Origin: Gymnopilus junonius
Taxonomy: Eukaryota > Basidiomycota > Agaricomycetes > Agaricales > Galerinaceae
Assembly: GCA_015501075.1 (NCBI GenBank)
Contig: JADNYJ010000384.1
Span: 1 to 30,685 of the forward strand
Length of the DNA: 30,685 nucleotides
Direction of reading: 5' to 3'
Positions within the stretch are counted from its first letter, which is position 1, and the number at the start of each line of letters is the position of its first letter. This document shows, one piece after another, positions 1 to 11,475 of the stretch. Made by a program: the position numbers and the translations under genes. The notes under the pieces are model-generated. The model did not search any database and was not told the origin of the DNA. It worked only from the letters and a program-made list of their open reading frames with translations.

Positions 1-2440
1 TCCTTTACCATCTGGCCTGGTCATAGGAGCTGCTGACCGAGTACAAAAGGTGGAAGTGACTGCCTCTATCGGATATCCCCCTGGCATTTCTTCATGATCA
101 ACGGTCCGTCCTATGCTGTCATTAACTTATCACTGCTAGGTTGGCTTGGATTAACATGACTTCCTTTGACAGGGAAAAAAAAAGAGCAGTACAACCAGGA
201 GACAGCACAACTGTTGCAGCTGGAAGAAGCTGAGTCATTACAACAAGGAGAGACGTGGCTGTAGGATGCTGCAACAAAAAACTTGGCTTAACTGCTTCAA
301 GACGAAGAAAGTAATGCTAAAAGAAACCAAGAGACTAGGTACGCCTACCCTCTCTTCTATCGAATGTTACACATGCTAACACTGGACAGGGTTAGATGAC
401 TCTTGACCCAGGCCAGACGTCCTTGTCATCCATAGGCCTTTGAAAGTAAATCGGTGCACCATTTCGGTACAGTATCTCTGCGATTAGTCAAAATGAATCC
501 GAAGTTGTTCATGGGCAATGACCAGGCAACTAGGTCTTCAAAACTCCCTAGAGTTGTCCCAGGTATGATGTAACGCAGGCCTTGATCTGCTGTTGTATAT
601 CAGTAAACCATGACACATCTGTCAGAACAAGTGAGCAACAATACACCCGAGTTCCCAACCTCAGGGTATACGAGAATATCTGCATTCATAATGAGTTTTT
701 TTTTTCAATTCGTCAAATGCATAGCTCACTTCAATAAGTCTTCACGAGACAGGTTCTGGACATACCCTATCAATGTATCACTTGTGAGTATACGTATGAC
801 CTGTGGATAAGCTCATTACTTCTGAAATCCATCAATTGTACATATAGATCTGTACCTTTCCTCGAGGCTGATGCGCTCATGAATTAATATTCAGCCTTTA
901 CATACACAAGTCATCGATGTCACTTGAAATTGAATGACGAGAGTGTAGATGAGAATTTGAGGTGGAAAAGGTGAGTTCTCATTATTATGTGTATTCAATG
1001 TCGATGCTGTACCACTATTAACTCTTCCAAAAGTCAGCTTTTCACAGTACTCCCTAATACTGGAACTCACCTACATCTTATCATGCTAACCGCTAAGACT
1101 GGGTGTACATAGAAAGGCAAATGGTCAACAACGTACACTGATGAGTTTATATTGATATACAGACCTCGTCGTCTCTCAGCACACCTCAAATAAAGGCTTT
1201 GCCAAGGATCTCTCTGAAGAGAAATCCTCACTCTTAGTCGTTCAGGGGATTCATGTCAATAAGTCAAACCAACAGATATTCAGTGAGCCTGGCAGCTGTT
1301 GTTTGTTGTCCGTGGCCCTAATGGAAGGTGTTGATGAATAGGGACAGAAAAGTGTAGGAATGGGAAAGGAGGTATGACAAGCAATGATAACTTTTTCTCC
1401 TTTTTCAGTGTTGCGGGGTCGCATAGTGTGGAAATTGATTAGGTTCACAAATATCAAGATGCCACCATCTGCAGAGACTCTGAAGCAACGTCTCAAAAAC
1501 CCTGCAATAAGCAAATGAATAGTGGTAATAAGTACGGGATCGACAATAAAGCCCAACTGCATGATATGGTTAGGGTTCGCACCATATATGCCTACTCCCT
1601 CAAAGTCCCTTTGGAAGACTCCTGCTTTCTGGTTCAAAAACACTGAGGGATTACAACACATTCACGATGGATTGTTGCTTTTGGATTACCTAGCTGTGAG
1701 TTTTTGGTAAACTGGCAGTTTCCGTATGGGGACCACGTCAGTATAATAAACTCCTCCTGGCTAATATTATCAAATTGTCGAGACCCGCATCTGTTGGCTG
1801 CAGGAAAATAGAAGCAGAGGGTTGTACAAGTAAGTTTTCATGATCAGCAGTTGTTGTTTTAATCTTCCTAATGTTCTTGCTATCTTCATCCAACATTACT
1901 CGTGACAGACGACCTCATGCTTACTTGAAACTTCCCTTTTCAATTAATTCCAATAGCCTATGTGCTTCGGCCCTCGGATTCAAATTACAGCAAGTCCTCG
2001 GCTTGCTTTGCCAATAGCAGCAGCTCCCTTCTCATGAATTGTATGCATGCTGTATCGAGCAAGCTAGTATGCAATGGGGGAAGGTACACAGGCCGGGTCT
2101 CAATACAGAAATGACCGGCTTTATAATCAGGGAGAACTTGAGTCGAAGGGAAGGATTAACTAGGGTATTCGCAAGAGGCTGCAAGGAAGGCTCGCTTCAT
2201 ACCCCAAGTCTTCGTACTCCAAGTTCCTGGGTTTACACCTCCTTACAATAGAGTCAATTAGTCTAAGATCTGAGTTAAATAGAGGAGAAATATGCTTTTC
2301 AGCCTATAGCAAATGCCTACCAGTCTAAGTCATATCTTACAATGAAAGCTCTGAGTCGCACATAAGTCCAGGAAATGTAATGCCAGTTATAGGAAGTAAG
2401 AAGTAAGAAAGTCAACAATACCAAAACCAGAACTAATCTA
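1..2440. other. Gene-poor stretch, no confident gene
   Basis: No reading frame over about 140 codons here matches a family I know. The longest minus-strand frame (1251-1661) and the plus-strand frames at 610-810 and 2039-2251 lack compositional bias, motifs or splice support. The only suggestive piece is a lysine/glutamate/glutamine-rich stretch on the plus strand near 172-340, listed separately. The rest is probably intergenic or decayed sequence. Confidence 0.5.
172..339 (+). pseudogene. Possible decayed coiled-coil exon
   Basis: After a plausible acceptor (TTTGACAG near 164-171) the plus strand reads a charged, heptad-like peptide rich in Glu, Gln, Leu and Lys (for example EQYNQETAQLLQLEEAE). 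It contains in-frame stops, one near 263. It ends at a plausible donor (AG|GTACGC near 340), and a CTAACAC branch-like motif plus ACAG acceptor follows near 376-389. This looks like one exon of a coiled-coil protein that has lost its frame. The family is not identified, and a chance origin is possible. Confidence 0.22.
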
Positions 2441-2445
2441 TGCAA

Positions 2446-2830
2446 CTGCATCACCAACTCCCTGGACTCCTACATTGTCCCCTCATAATCCACACACACA
2501 TACCCACCAATGCCCCAATATCGCGGTCGCAGTCCCTGACTTGTGCCTCTTTCGCGTACAGATCATCCTGCAGCTGCTTGCTTCTCCATCTACATGTGGT
2601 TCTCCTCCAGTTCATCTGAGATCTAGAGCTCTTTGAGTGCTTCGAGGTATTCGATTGTCATTCGCATTTCTTCGATTTTCTGGGGGAGGGGTTAGACGAT
2701 TGTTTCTAAGGGAGAAAAGGTCTAAGACTTACGAACCTCGCAATAAATCCTCTGCTGTGAGGGCGTCATCCAGCTGCAGCTTGAGGCCTTCAACCTTTCA
2801 TTCTTCTCATAGAGCTCTATGCTGAACCAT
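2446..2830 (-). pseudogene. Internal fragment of dynactin p150 (pseudogene)
   Basis: The minus strand reads coiled-coil sequence of the dynactin large subunit p150 (p150Glued/NIP100 family), which links dynein to cargo and microtubules. Visible blocks in order are LYEKNERL, LQLDDALTAEDLL, then (after an intron at 2680-2732 with GTAAGT..CCCCAG ends) KIEEMRMTIEYLEALKEL, DELEENH, AKEAQVRD and DYEGTM-ESRELVMQ. The order and spacing fit the region following the CAP-Gly part of the full protein. Frames change between blocks, and stop codons sit inside conserved stretches (TAG at 2623-2625 after LEALKEL, TAG at 2470-2472 where family members have Gln or similar). The CAP-Gly domain and the C-terminus are absent, so this is a piece of a gene. 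The retained intron argues for DNA-level duplication rather than retrocopying. Confidence 0.62.
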
Positions 2831-3099
2831 TTGCCGCTTTGACTTTGAACTGCTGCTAGATGGATCGGATATGTTTTGAGAAGTAGTCGAGAACAATCTT
2901 TGCTGGTGGTCTGATTGTTCAACCTTTGGCGGGCATTGATTGTACAAAGAACTATTAGAAGAAAAAACCTCATTCTACAGCCCCACACAATCTAGGTGGA
3001 CGTGGGTAGCATCGTCTGATGCAGGTATTCAATTCAGATATGGGGCAGGGGTCGGCTTCCCCAGGCGTAATGTTTGAGAGGCGAGGTCGAAATCATTAT

Positions 3100-3600
3100 G
3101 ATAATACCTAGTATTAACAAAGAGTAAGGATGCTAGGCGATGCCTGGAAGGTGTTAGAACAGAACTCCATATAAAGTCTGGAGAACATGATAAGGAACGC
3201 CAGATTTGGGGCGGTCCTCAGATGGCCATAGACACGATTAGGAAGCCTATAATGTACCTAGGAAGTTAAAATCTGAAGTAGTCGAGTATAGTAGTCATAC
3301 GTACGTACCTCTCTCTCCCTGCAATTCATGAAAGCATTTATCATATCTGAGGCTAATGCCAGCATCACCCAGCAAATTAAAAAAATCCATAGGCAGTAGG
3401 CTGGAGTAGTTGAGGGAAGTAAAATGCTAGTTTCAAACCTGTTTGCATTCAGGAGTTCAAAGAACTGCATTAGAGCAACATAAAAGGAGAAAGAGCCATG
3501 GTCTGATCATGAAGGTGATACAAGGGCAAGTGAGTATGATTGACGACAAGGTGTGGGTGTGAGTGACTGGTTACATATATAATCATTCGGAGTCTATCTA
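3100..3600. other. No gene recognised
   Basis: This is A/T-rich sequence between the dynactin fragment and the ubiquitin-fold gene. A 70-codon minus-strand frame (3258-3470) with a hydrophobic stretch has no splice or family support. Nothing else is seen. Confidence 0.4.
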
Positions 3601-3633
3601 TGTAAAAAGTCAGTTGATGTTAGTCGTAAATAG

Positions 3634-4341
3634 TCAGAAAAGGCAGGTGCATTTGGCATCTGTAGACACTGAATTGTTGACCCTGCTGCCAATCCATTAT
3701 CCCCAATGGTTGCATTTGGCCAAGTGGTCATCCTTGGTGAGTCAAAAAAAGTCCTGCCTCTTCAATTCCCATCTCTGATGCCACTTCCTTGACAACTTTC
3801 CGGAGTTTTGTTGTAGGAGTTACATAAATTTGGAAAGAATATGTTTGGTCGCCAATATGGAACTCTGGAAGAAGTAACAATCTATTCACTGTACAAGCAA
3901 TGTGTTTACATCAATCAGTAAATATAATGCATAAATAGAGGGCACACCACATACCACCGAGTTCAGAGGAAGGTGGGTCGATTATCTCAACACGTCTATT
4001 CACTACCACGAAAACAGATTTGATCACCAACACTGCCTCCTCCCAAGATTCCTCAGATATTTCTGCTAATTTTCCGTTGGAACAATAGAGTTCATCGGTG
4101 AAAAAAGATATAATGGAGTCATCAGAGATACCAGCAAAGGTATCTCGACATTTCTGTATGGCTCTCTGAACAATAAATGTATGATCATGAAATACCGAAG
4201 AGGAATATAATTATAAATATGCACCTGGTAGTTGACTTCGCATGATGCAACGACGCGCCGACCTCGGTAATTGTATAGAAAGAGGACACTGCTACTGAAA
4301 GGAGGCGGTGAGGAAGTGAGGTGTTGGACGTCTTCTGGCAT
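3634..4341 (-). CDS. Ubiquitin-fold protein, three exons, internal stop
   Basis: Three exons join in frame on the minus strand: 4341-4225 (starts MPEDVQ), 4165-3955, and 3864 to 3634. Introns are GTGCAT..TTCAG and GTATGT..TTCCAG. The N-terminal ~105 residues (with FFTDELYCSNGKLAEI and SVFVVVNRRVEI) match no family I recognise. After the second intron the sequence FQIYVTPTTKLRKVVKEVA, followed by GIEEAGLFLTHQG and later MDWQQGQQFSV, has the strand-helix-strand pattern of a SUMO/ubiquitin-like (beta-grasp) domain. An in-frame TGA at 3728-3730 falls after THQG, where a basic residue would be expected (CGA to TGA is one C-to-T change). The frame then stays open to 3634. It could be a recently inactivated gene, a truncated allele, or a base error. 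The function is unknown. Confidence 0.5.
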
Positions 4342-4836
4342 ACCGAAGGAAAGCAGAGCACAGTCAGGTAAAGTATATAGCAACGTTCAGGCAAAAGTGA
4401 GGCAACAGAACTAGGTCTAAACCCCATGCCTGATTGTCACAAGTACTATGCGGTGTATAGCACATGTTTTTGGACTGGATAAAGAGGATATTCGAGGCTC
4501 TAGCACAAGTGTCATCCTAGGCTCAAGCAAAGGAGCGTGAAAGAGGGCTACTACACTACTGGAACAGTCTAAGATGATTGATGATGTGGATTAGATGAAA
4601 ATGAAGGAGTCAGCGAGGCCGGCCGAAGAGGGGGCCTTCCTAAATTCTAAACCCCTCTATTGTGCTTCTTCTCTCCTCATCATTGAAAGACACAGGTCGC
4701 AGGAGCAGAAAGGTGCAGATTCGATCATGATCAGGCCCACCAGTCTGTCGTTTTCTTTATGTGTCGGTGAAATTTCAAATATAAAGGCAAAGTTGAAGTT
4801 TCTAAAATCCAAATCATCAGAGCTTCAGCCTTCAGG

Positions 4837-5436
4837 ATGCCTTTACATCTCCGCAAGGCACCTATGTGCCGCAAATGCAGCCATCCCATGAAGGGCCACA
4901 GAGCTAATCCTTGCACTGCATCCACTATGCAACCTGCTTCTTTGAACATCAGAAGACAGAAGGCCTCTAACCATTCTTCACCTACGCCGACTCCTCCTTC
5001 TGATTCACCCAGTTCATCAGATGATGACGATTCTGGTTTGTTTAACTACTTCCTATTTTGCATGGGGATTGTACTTATTCCTTCAAAATCAGTAGCGGAC
5101 CCCTCATTCAATGTCTCTGACATTGGGATTGGCTTTCAATACCAAGACCCAAGATTTCGCAGTCTTTCCCTGCACAATTCCGATCCCACTCCAGGCTTCC
5201 CCGGCCTTCAGTCAGCGAGTCTCATACCAAAAGGTTTTACCGTCCTTCGGACAGTGAATTTCGTACCAGAGGATAGTGCTGTCTATGGCCTTGTGGGGTG
5301 GTTTCAGGTAGACGGAGAACCAGAACAACCGGAAAGTGCTCCCGACGTCATAGCAAGGAGATTTTCTCTCCAGTTTCTAATTGTTTTTTTAGTGTCAATG
5401 GTCTGGAAGATAGTTTTCTGGTTATCTGCTAGTTGA
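4837..5436 (+). CDS. Hypothetical protein with N-terminal Cys motif
   Basis: An open frame of about 199 codons. It begins with a basic segment holding CRKCSHPMKGH and a further Cys five residues after that His, which resembles a small zinc-binding C-x2-C..H..C cluster. A Ser/Pro/Asp-rich linker follows (SPTPTPPSDSPSSSDDDD), then an unassigned region of about 100 residues and a hydrophobic C-terminal helix. A 57-nt segment at 5036-5092 starts GTTTGT and ends ATCAG. Removing it keeps the frame (19 codons) and deletes an out-of-place hydrophobic stretch, so it is probably an intron and the protein about 180 residues. The start is the first Met before the Cys cluster. Mushroom genomes hold many proteins with a similar Cys-Pro-Met-Lys-Gly-His motif, but I cannot assign a role. 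Confidence 0.4.
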   Translation: MPLHLRKAPMCRKCSHPMKGHRANPCTASTMQPASLNIRRQKASNHSSPTPTPPSDSPSSSDDDDSGLFNYFLFCMGIVLIPSKSVADPSFNVSDIGIGFQYQDPRFRSLSLHNSDPTPGFPGLQSASLIPKGFTVLRTVNFVPEDSAVYGLVGWFQVDGEPEQPESAPDVIARRFSLQFLIVFLVSMVWKIVFWLSAS

Positions 5437-5719
5437 AACCTACCGTCATTATAGATCTGGACCTACTTACACCTTCCTTTCATTCTAATCGTGTATGAAA
5501 ATAGTGCATGAGACTTTCAAGCGTCATCCATCTAATGTCGTCCACACCATCCATTTCTGTTTCGTGGGGTTCCCGGCCAAATCTAAATCCCCATATGTCC
5601 ATTGAAACTTAGATGTGCATGTACAATACAATTCATACAAGTCCCTTTGTTTTTGTCTGCTTTCAAGTCGACAATATCCCTTTCTCAACAGCGTACCTAT
5701 CGAACAGTATCTTTGAGAA

Positions 5720-5934
5720 TGTCTTCATCTTCAGACCACATTATGGGATCAGTACCGGTCAATACCAATGCTACCAATGCCGTTCCCTTGACCGAAGAAG
5801 AGGCCAAAAATATCATTGATGGACTTGTCCAGGAGCAGACCGAAAATATGAGAGTTATGTACCTCAACGACCTCCAAGCAAAAGAGCAAATGAGGGTTAA
5901 CAAACTAATGTATCAACGAAATAAGAAGGGCTGA
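5720..5934 (+). CDS. Short hypothetical ORF abutting the RNA polymerase fragment
   Basis: From the Met at 5720 the frame encodes about 71 residues; it remains open upstream to 5602 with a less convincing start. The protein is Ser/Asn-rich at its N-terminus, then charged and probably helical (EEEAKNIIDGLVQEQTENM..QRNKKG). No domain is recognised. Its stop (5932-5934) lies exactly where homology to mitochondrial RNA polymerase begins on the other strand, so the ORF may be a truncated gene cut at that junction. It may also be a chance frame. Confidence 0.3.
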
Positions 5935-5935
5935 C

Positions 5936-8480
5936 CTCGAGGGGGTTGGTCGCACTCTCAATAACATTTTCCACATTTTCCTCCACCCACTGTACTCGGG
6001 CATCGAAGCTGTCCTTGTCATAACCGAAGAGATTGGCTGTGTGGATCTTAAGCCAGCGCAGACCACGAACACCGAGGGGCTTTGCTTCTTCGAATAGGAG
6101 CAGTCCACGGGATAGATCATCTCCCATATGGTTCAGATGAGGAGGAATGCAGGTTGTGGGGAAGGTAGAACGTATCATGCGAGAACTAGGAAAGGCACGA
6201 CAAGTTGACAAGCCAATACCATTGAAGATGACGTACTGCTCGAGCAATTTCAATCTTGTAGTTTACACTACACCTCTCTGAATGATTGTTTACCTTATGT
6301 TGAGCCCACGCCCTCTGCCTCTTGAGGCTTCCACATCCTTTGTCCTGGCCTTCTAGAAGTACAGGCTCCTGTACGTCATATACGGCTGGAGGAATCTTGC
6401 CCATCCATACTCCAGAGTTCCAAACCGTGATGACAATATCGAAAATGTCCTTGTTGATCTTCCAAGGCGTGCTTCCTAACACATCGAATCCTGCATACAC
6501 CAGCTCGACATTTCCAGCGTTGGTAGCTTTGCGAAGGTAGACTTCCTGTTCGTGAGAGTCTTTGAAGCGCATAGCATAACCTGAATCACCGATTAGTGAA
6601 AAATGCACAAAAAAAAAAGAAGGAAAAAAACGGACTCTTGTAGTAAATGTAGCCACCATCGTTATAATGAAGCCAAGGTTTCGGTTTCACCAACATAGGA
6701 AGATGGTGAGGGTGGATGATCCTCTCAAGACTATCTTTGGCCAATCTGTCAGAAACTAGTGGATTGAGCTTGATAACTCCAAGTTTCTGCCCTCTAATGT
6801 ATTCATAAGACTGGTAGAACACAGGTTGTGATTCCGTGCTAAGGAGTAAGGATGAGTCTGCAAGAAAGAGACTGATGATGCAAGAAAAGTAATGCACAGA
6901 ATAGTATGCATATAAGGGTTCACCTTTTCCCTCACAACCTCGGTGACTTGAATGAGAAGATTGACAAGGATGGAACCTATTTTCGCCCGCATGGTTTGCA
7001 TCCATGGGCTGGTCCATTCCTCTCCATCTGCGACCCGCCTCTGCCTCAGATTCTGATAACCCCGTACAGTAAAGAGGTCATCCCTCGTTTTGAATTGAGG
7101 GGCGGGAATGCCAGTTTTCTTGCAAATCTGTGCCTTGTGCTCGTTTTCAATCGCCTTCCCGAAGGCGATCAGGGCATGCGTCATTTTCATACCAGACAAG
7201 ACACCACCTGAACCTTGCATACGCATGATCCCAAGGATGGCGAGCAGAGACAGACGGTCGGGGTTTACGAGGGTGAGGTAGGGCACCAGCTTATCGGACT
7301 GTCTTTTCTTGGTATCTTCCTGATCAATTTTTTGAATCTCTAGCTTCACCTGCTCTCGTAGATGAATGTGCCAGTCCCACATCCACCCCTGCAGTTTGTG
7401 GTCTTTCAGGCTTCCAACCCTTTTCAGAAAAGACTTCTTGTTGGTGCTGTAAGCTCTCGACAGCAAGTTCGTATATGGAAGACTCGAGATGTTTTTGGCG
7501 GGCGTTAACGTCTCTGTGGAGGAAATTTCTAGCTTCAGTTACTTGAGCAAGATGATGCCATAGGCCATCGAGGGAGTAGGGAACTTGTTGCTCTATCTTT
7601 TCAATGTCATCGACATCCTTGGTCACCTAGAGGAGAATGAGGAAAAGCAGAGAGGCAAAGTCAGGAAAAAAATGCACGACAGGCTTGGTTATTGGCATAA
7701 CCTAAGAGACATCCTGAAACAGGTCATTCTCATCGGTGGCGACTTTGGAGTGGCCGAGATCAGCGAGAACATGCTTGAAGCCCAAGTTGAGAGCTTGAAT
7801 AGCAATGTCCTTTGCGATCTCTGTTATGATTTTAGGGTCAGTGAGGAAAGGGTTGCAGATGACGTCCATGATGGGAATGTTGCACTCGACAATTTTGCTC
7901 AAGAGGTAGCCTGGGTCGTGGCTCAAGACTGAACTAGGGCTGCCTTGGTTTTCGAATCTGTGATACAGGGTAAGCAGAGTGGACATTGAACAGCAAGTGA
8001 AAGGCTTACTCATGCCAGATGACAGCATGATGCTGTATGTTTTGGAGTTGGGATGTATCTTCTCGGAGCCCTTCTCTATGACATCGTAGAGCTTCCATGC
8101 CTCCTCAATCCAGTAGTGCTTGCGGCAGTCCTCCTTCTTGGCCATGCCAGAGTACGCATCAAGAAAGGGACATATGCCTGGATCAATGAAGGGACACAAC
8201 ATAAACATCAAAGTCTCAGCACCGAAGTCTTTTCCATTTCTATGAACAGAATGAGCTTGGACATTCCAAGAATAAAGGAAAAGGTGGGTGCACCTGAAAG
8301 TTTTCTAATATGTCAGTTCGACACCAATCCACACAATAACTTTGATCTCTGCAACTGGGACAAACTTGATTATCCCTGGAAGTAGCTTGCAATGCTTCAG
8401 AACTTACAAGGACGATGGTGTCAGTGAATAAGTTGGAATCCATAAGATCGATCAGAAGACGAATAAGAAACTTCAAAATA
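5936..8480 (-). pseudogene. RPO41: Mitochondrial RNA polymerase, N-terminal part only (pseudogene)
   Basis: Several exons on the minus strand encode the T7-like single-subunit RNA polymerase of mitochondria. Reading from 8480 downward: a PPR-like N-terminal part (EEAWKLYDVIEKG; then, after an intron ending near 7960, VLADLGHSKVATDE), the N-terminal polymerase domain (LSLLAILGIMRMQGSGG, QGWMWDWHIHL), IHPHHLPMLVKPKPW, VYAGFDVLGSTPWKINKDIF, and finally PPHLNHMGDDLSRGLLLF through LRWLKIHTANLFGYDK to SATNPLE. Homology stops at 5936, beside a GTCAGC donor-like site, so the palm and fingers with the catalytic aspartates are missing. In addition, about 23 nt are absent just before PPHLNH, removing the conserved DFRGR-type motif and shifting the frame. 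A second frameshift lies near 7420-7440. It cannot encode an active polymerase. Introns are retained, so it derives from genomic DNA. Confidence 0.85.
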
Positions 8481-8489
8481 CCAAAGACA

Positions 8490-9110
8490 CGTCAGGCTCA
8501 ACAAGGGAAATGATAGACACATCTCTCAGAGGACGGATCCAGAAGATGCTGAAGGAAGGATATTTAATGATCTAGGAGTACTGTCCTCAGAGACAAAATG
8601 TTCATAACCAAACCTTTTGTGTTCACAAATGATAATTGTTATGAGATTAATGGGGTGACTATGGGCAACAAGCAGGGAGGATGATTCTTGAAGAGAAGAA
8701 TGCACGGAAAAGAAATCACAACCCCGTCAGGATATCTAGGTTAAAAACCTCGATCATCACTCCGATAGCTCCCAGTGCAGAGGTCGTTTCAAGGGTTGTG
8801 AAGGTGGAAATGAAGAACACTTGTCACTTTACATAAAAAGCTTTTCCCAAGTCATAGATGATAATTTTGCCAAACATTTAAACGTGACCAGTGACATCAT
8901 GTGTTGTGTTACCGACGTATTCAAATTCCCAAGTCAGTAGCTCTTGCAATTCCTCATCACATTTCAATCGGCATAAACTCTAATGTGCCAACTACAATAC
9001 TGTACTACGCCTTGTAATCATGTACAGTAATTGACTCCACACCTTCGAAGGGTAGTAAAGTGAGGCTAGAAACCACGGGTGGTTCGCCATCTCTCCCTCA
9101 TGCATTTGCA
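8490..9110. other. Intergenic, nothing recognised
   Basis: This stretch separates the RNA polymerase fragment from the glucan synthase fragment. It is A/T-rich with frequent stops in all frames. No conserved peptide, repeat or RNA gene was seen. Confidence 0.4.
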
Positions 9111-9119
9111 CAAAGTGGG

Positions 9120-11240
9120 TCACTGGCTCACTTTGAATTGAGGGAGACGAGGACCTGATTGGTTTCATCATGCTTAATGAAGATCTTATGAACAGCACGT
9201 TGGAAGGCGATCAATGTAATAAGGCGAGAACAGCATGGGACACATTCCATGACTCAAGGAACTACAGATAAGGCGAAGTGAAAAATATATATATATCAGC
9301 TCGCTAACAAAGCAACAACCCACCAACCTAAAAGGTATCGGGGGCAGAAGAAAACACGTACCAAGAACTCGAAGAAGCCCTCGCATGTCAATAATACCAA
9401 GCATATGTGTGATGAACACCATCACAGACCCCGAACTTTAGGAATGGCGAGATCATCATGAGACTAAGAAAGAGTGTCCACCAAGAATAGCGCCAACAAG
9501 ACTGCCGTGTTCCACAGGTCCAATGGAAATGAACAGCGATGTGAATAAGGAGACTCTGAGAGTACTTTCCGTTCTCATCCGGGAATGACTTGACTAGCAT
9601 GTACTCAATCACATACAGAATCACCATGAACACAGCGAAGATCACCTCTGAAAGACGACCGCTCGCCAGGTGGCACGAGGAACATTGCCTGATAAAATTT
9701 CTGATGGGTGGCCTAGTTTCTTCTTCTTGTACTGACAGCATCAATCCATGAATAGCTGCGTGAACGTGAATTACCGCGCAACGTTCATCTCAAAAATTCC
9801 CTACAAAGAGATTGAGAATAAATCATGAGACAATGAAATCAGTAGATCCGGTGAAGATTGAACGTAGGGTGCAATACAGAGCGAGAGCTTCGTTGCCCAA
9901 AAATAGATGAGGTACATCTACAGCATCAAAATCATAGAGCAACATGATGAGCGTCCTCATGCCTAGACATAAGCTGGGCCCAGCAAAGCAGGAGAACAAG
10001 ATGCTGAAGTAGATCCTTAAAGTGGTAAATCCACAACCGGTGGCGATGTAACAAGCACCACTGGATGTCAAGTTGTTCAGGATGGAGTGGATACAGATCT
10101 GCATTGAGAAGACTTCAAAGAGTGGAGATAGTGAGCAGGATTTGGCCAGACGGAATATTGCTTCCATGTTCCACGTTCAATGAGTTCTGCAATGAACAGT
10201 CCATGAAATATACGACAGAAAAAGAAACAGCGAGAACAGCGTACCTTGAAGGAAGAGAGGCAGAAAGCAATCATGAACACCAAGAAAATACTGATGAAGC
10301 AACACTGGATCCAAGCAAACACAGGAATCGAATTGTAGCAATCAGCTTGACCACCCAGGAAATACCCAGTCGAGGTATACTTGCAAATCGTCAGGTTCAA
10401 GTTGAGGTCCCAATGAAAACCACTGCACACAACCACCGTCAGTCAGACAGTCCAAAAAAGAGCAAAAAAAATAATACTCACTCATCAAAATAAACAACTG
10501 CACCAACAAAATAACCAACATACTGCTCACCTGGAATCCAGGATAGTCATAATAAAACATCAGGAACCGATCAATCAGCAGCTGCATGCCCCTGTAATAA
10601 TACTCCCAACTCGACAGCTGCTCGCCCCATATCCGTCCCAATCCAATCTTCGTCTGGAAGTTCAAAATCGTCCCAAAGCCTAAATCACGATCTGTGCTGC
10701 ACTGGTAATGCACTACCAGTGCGGCCGTATGCTCGATCTCGCCTTCCCGTCCGAATGCGTAGATATCCTCATTCAGGAGCAAGCCTTTCTGCGCTTTTGA
10801 GATGCCTCCGCTGGGTCATCAAAGCGTTAAGGAAATCCAGGTGTTCGTAATGCAATTTTCCGCCAATATAAGCCATCGACCGGGCAGAGTGTGTCCCGAA
10901 CATCTGTTCTTTACTAGTAGCCAGACCAACCAGAATACCTATATTCTCCGAAAAGATGTACTCCTCGCACCGATGATTGCAATCGAGGTTTCTGGGAGTC
11001 CTTGTGACTCCAGTGCCCATACAGACACTAAGCTTGGCACAGCATACTCCTCAAACTCTGCTAGGACATTCTGCATCTTCAAACACTCCTCGAAGTATTT
11101 ATCCTGGGTGGCGTCGATGAGCTGTAGGTATTCACAGCGGTAGAAGATAATTGCGTGGTTCTGGTTATCCGACTTTCCTTCCCCAAGAATCGGGCTCCCA
11201 GGCAGCTCGATCCTAAACTTGGGTCCACGTCTCCAGCACT
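9120..11240 (-). pseudogene. FKS1: 1,3-beta-glucan synthase, C-terminal third (pseudogene)
   Basis: The minus strand carries a collinear but frame-broken copy of the plasma-membrane 1,3-beta-glucan synthase catalytic subunit, which makes cell-wall glucan from UDP-glucose. Blocks from 11240 downward include [109 protein letters not shown]-type helices, ELIERGTWK, TSSGACYIATGCGF, LGMRTLIMLLY, KKKKLGHPSE, SEVIFAVFMVILYVIEYML and a final ITLIAFQRAVHKIFI. The frame changes at least eight times. Conserved residues are also replaced (for example Arg to Cys in the RYIATGRGF motif), so this is real decay, not only sequencing error. The N-terminal two thirds and the extreme C-terminus are absent. No introns are evident in this piece. 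Confidence 0.88.
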
Positions 11241-11249
11241 AACTCATCG

Positions 11250-11475
11250 GCCAGACTTCAGCTGCATATTCAATTGCGTTGTTCTCAGATATCCATAACA
11301 AGAGAAAAGATTACTGGCATGACCATTTTTCAGATCTCGGTGAAGGCTGCTGTACATGGCCAACCATTCAGTCATGGTCTCCAGAGCTGGAACTGATTTA
11401 AGAGTTAAGATTAGAAATGTAGCATACAATTCATTTTCAAAAGACACTGACCTGCATAAAGAATCCATCTAAACC
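11250..11475. other. Unassigned spacer
   Basis: A 74-codon minus-strand frame (11244-11468) begins just beyond the last clear glucan synthase match. It does not align with the family sequence I know for that region. No other feature was seen. Confidence 0.3.

Noticed and set aside
1251..1661. 136-codon minus-strand frame
   Set aside because: It has no bias, domain or homology I can name and sits in gene-poor DNA. It is probably chance.
6756..7466. One 236-codon minus-strand frame taken as a complete protein
   Set aside because: It is part of the mitochondrial RNA polymerase fragment. The C-terminal end of the frame reads through an intron (GTGAAC..TTGCAG).
9276..9300. Short (TA)n run
   Set aside because: A simple microsatellite of a few units inside the glucan synthase pseudogene, with no sign of function.
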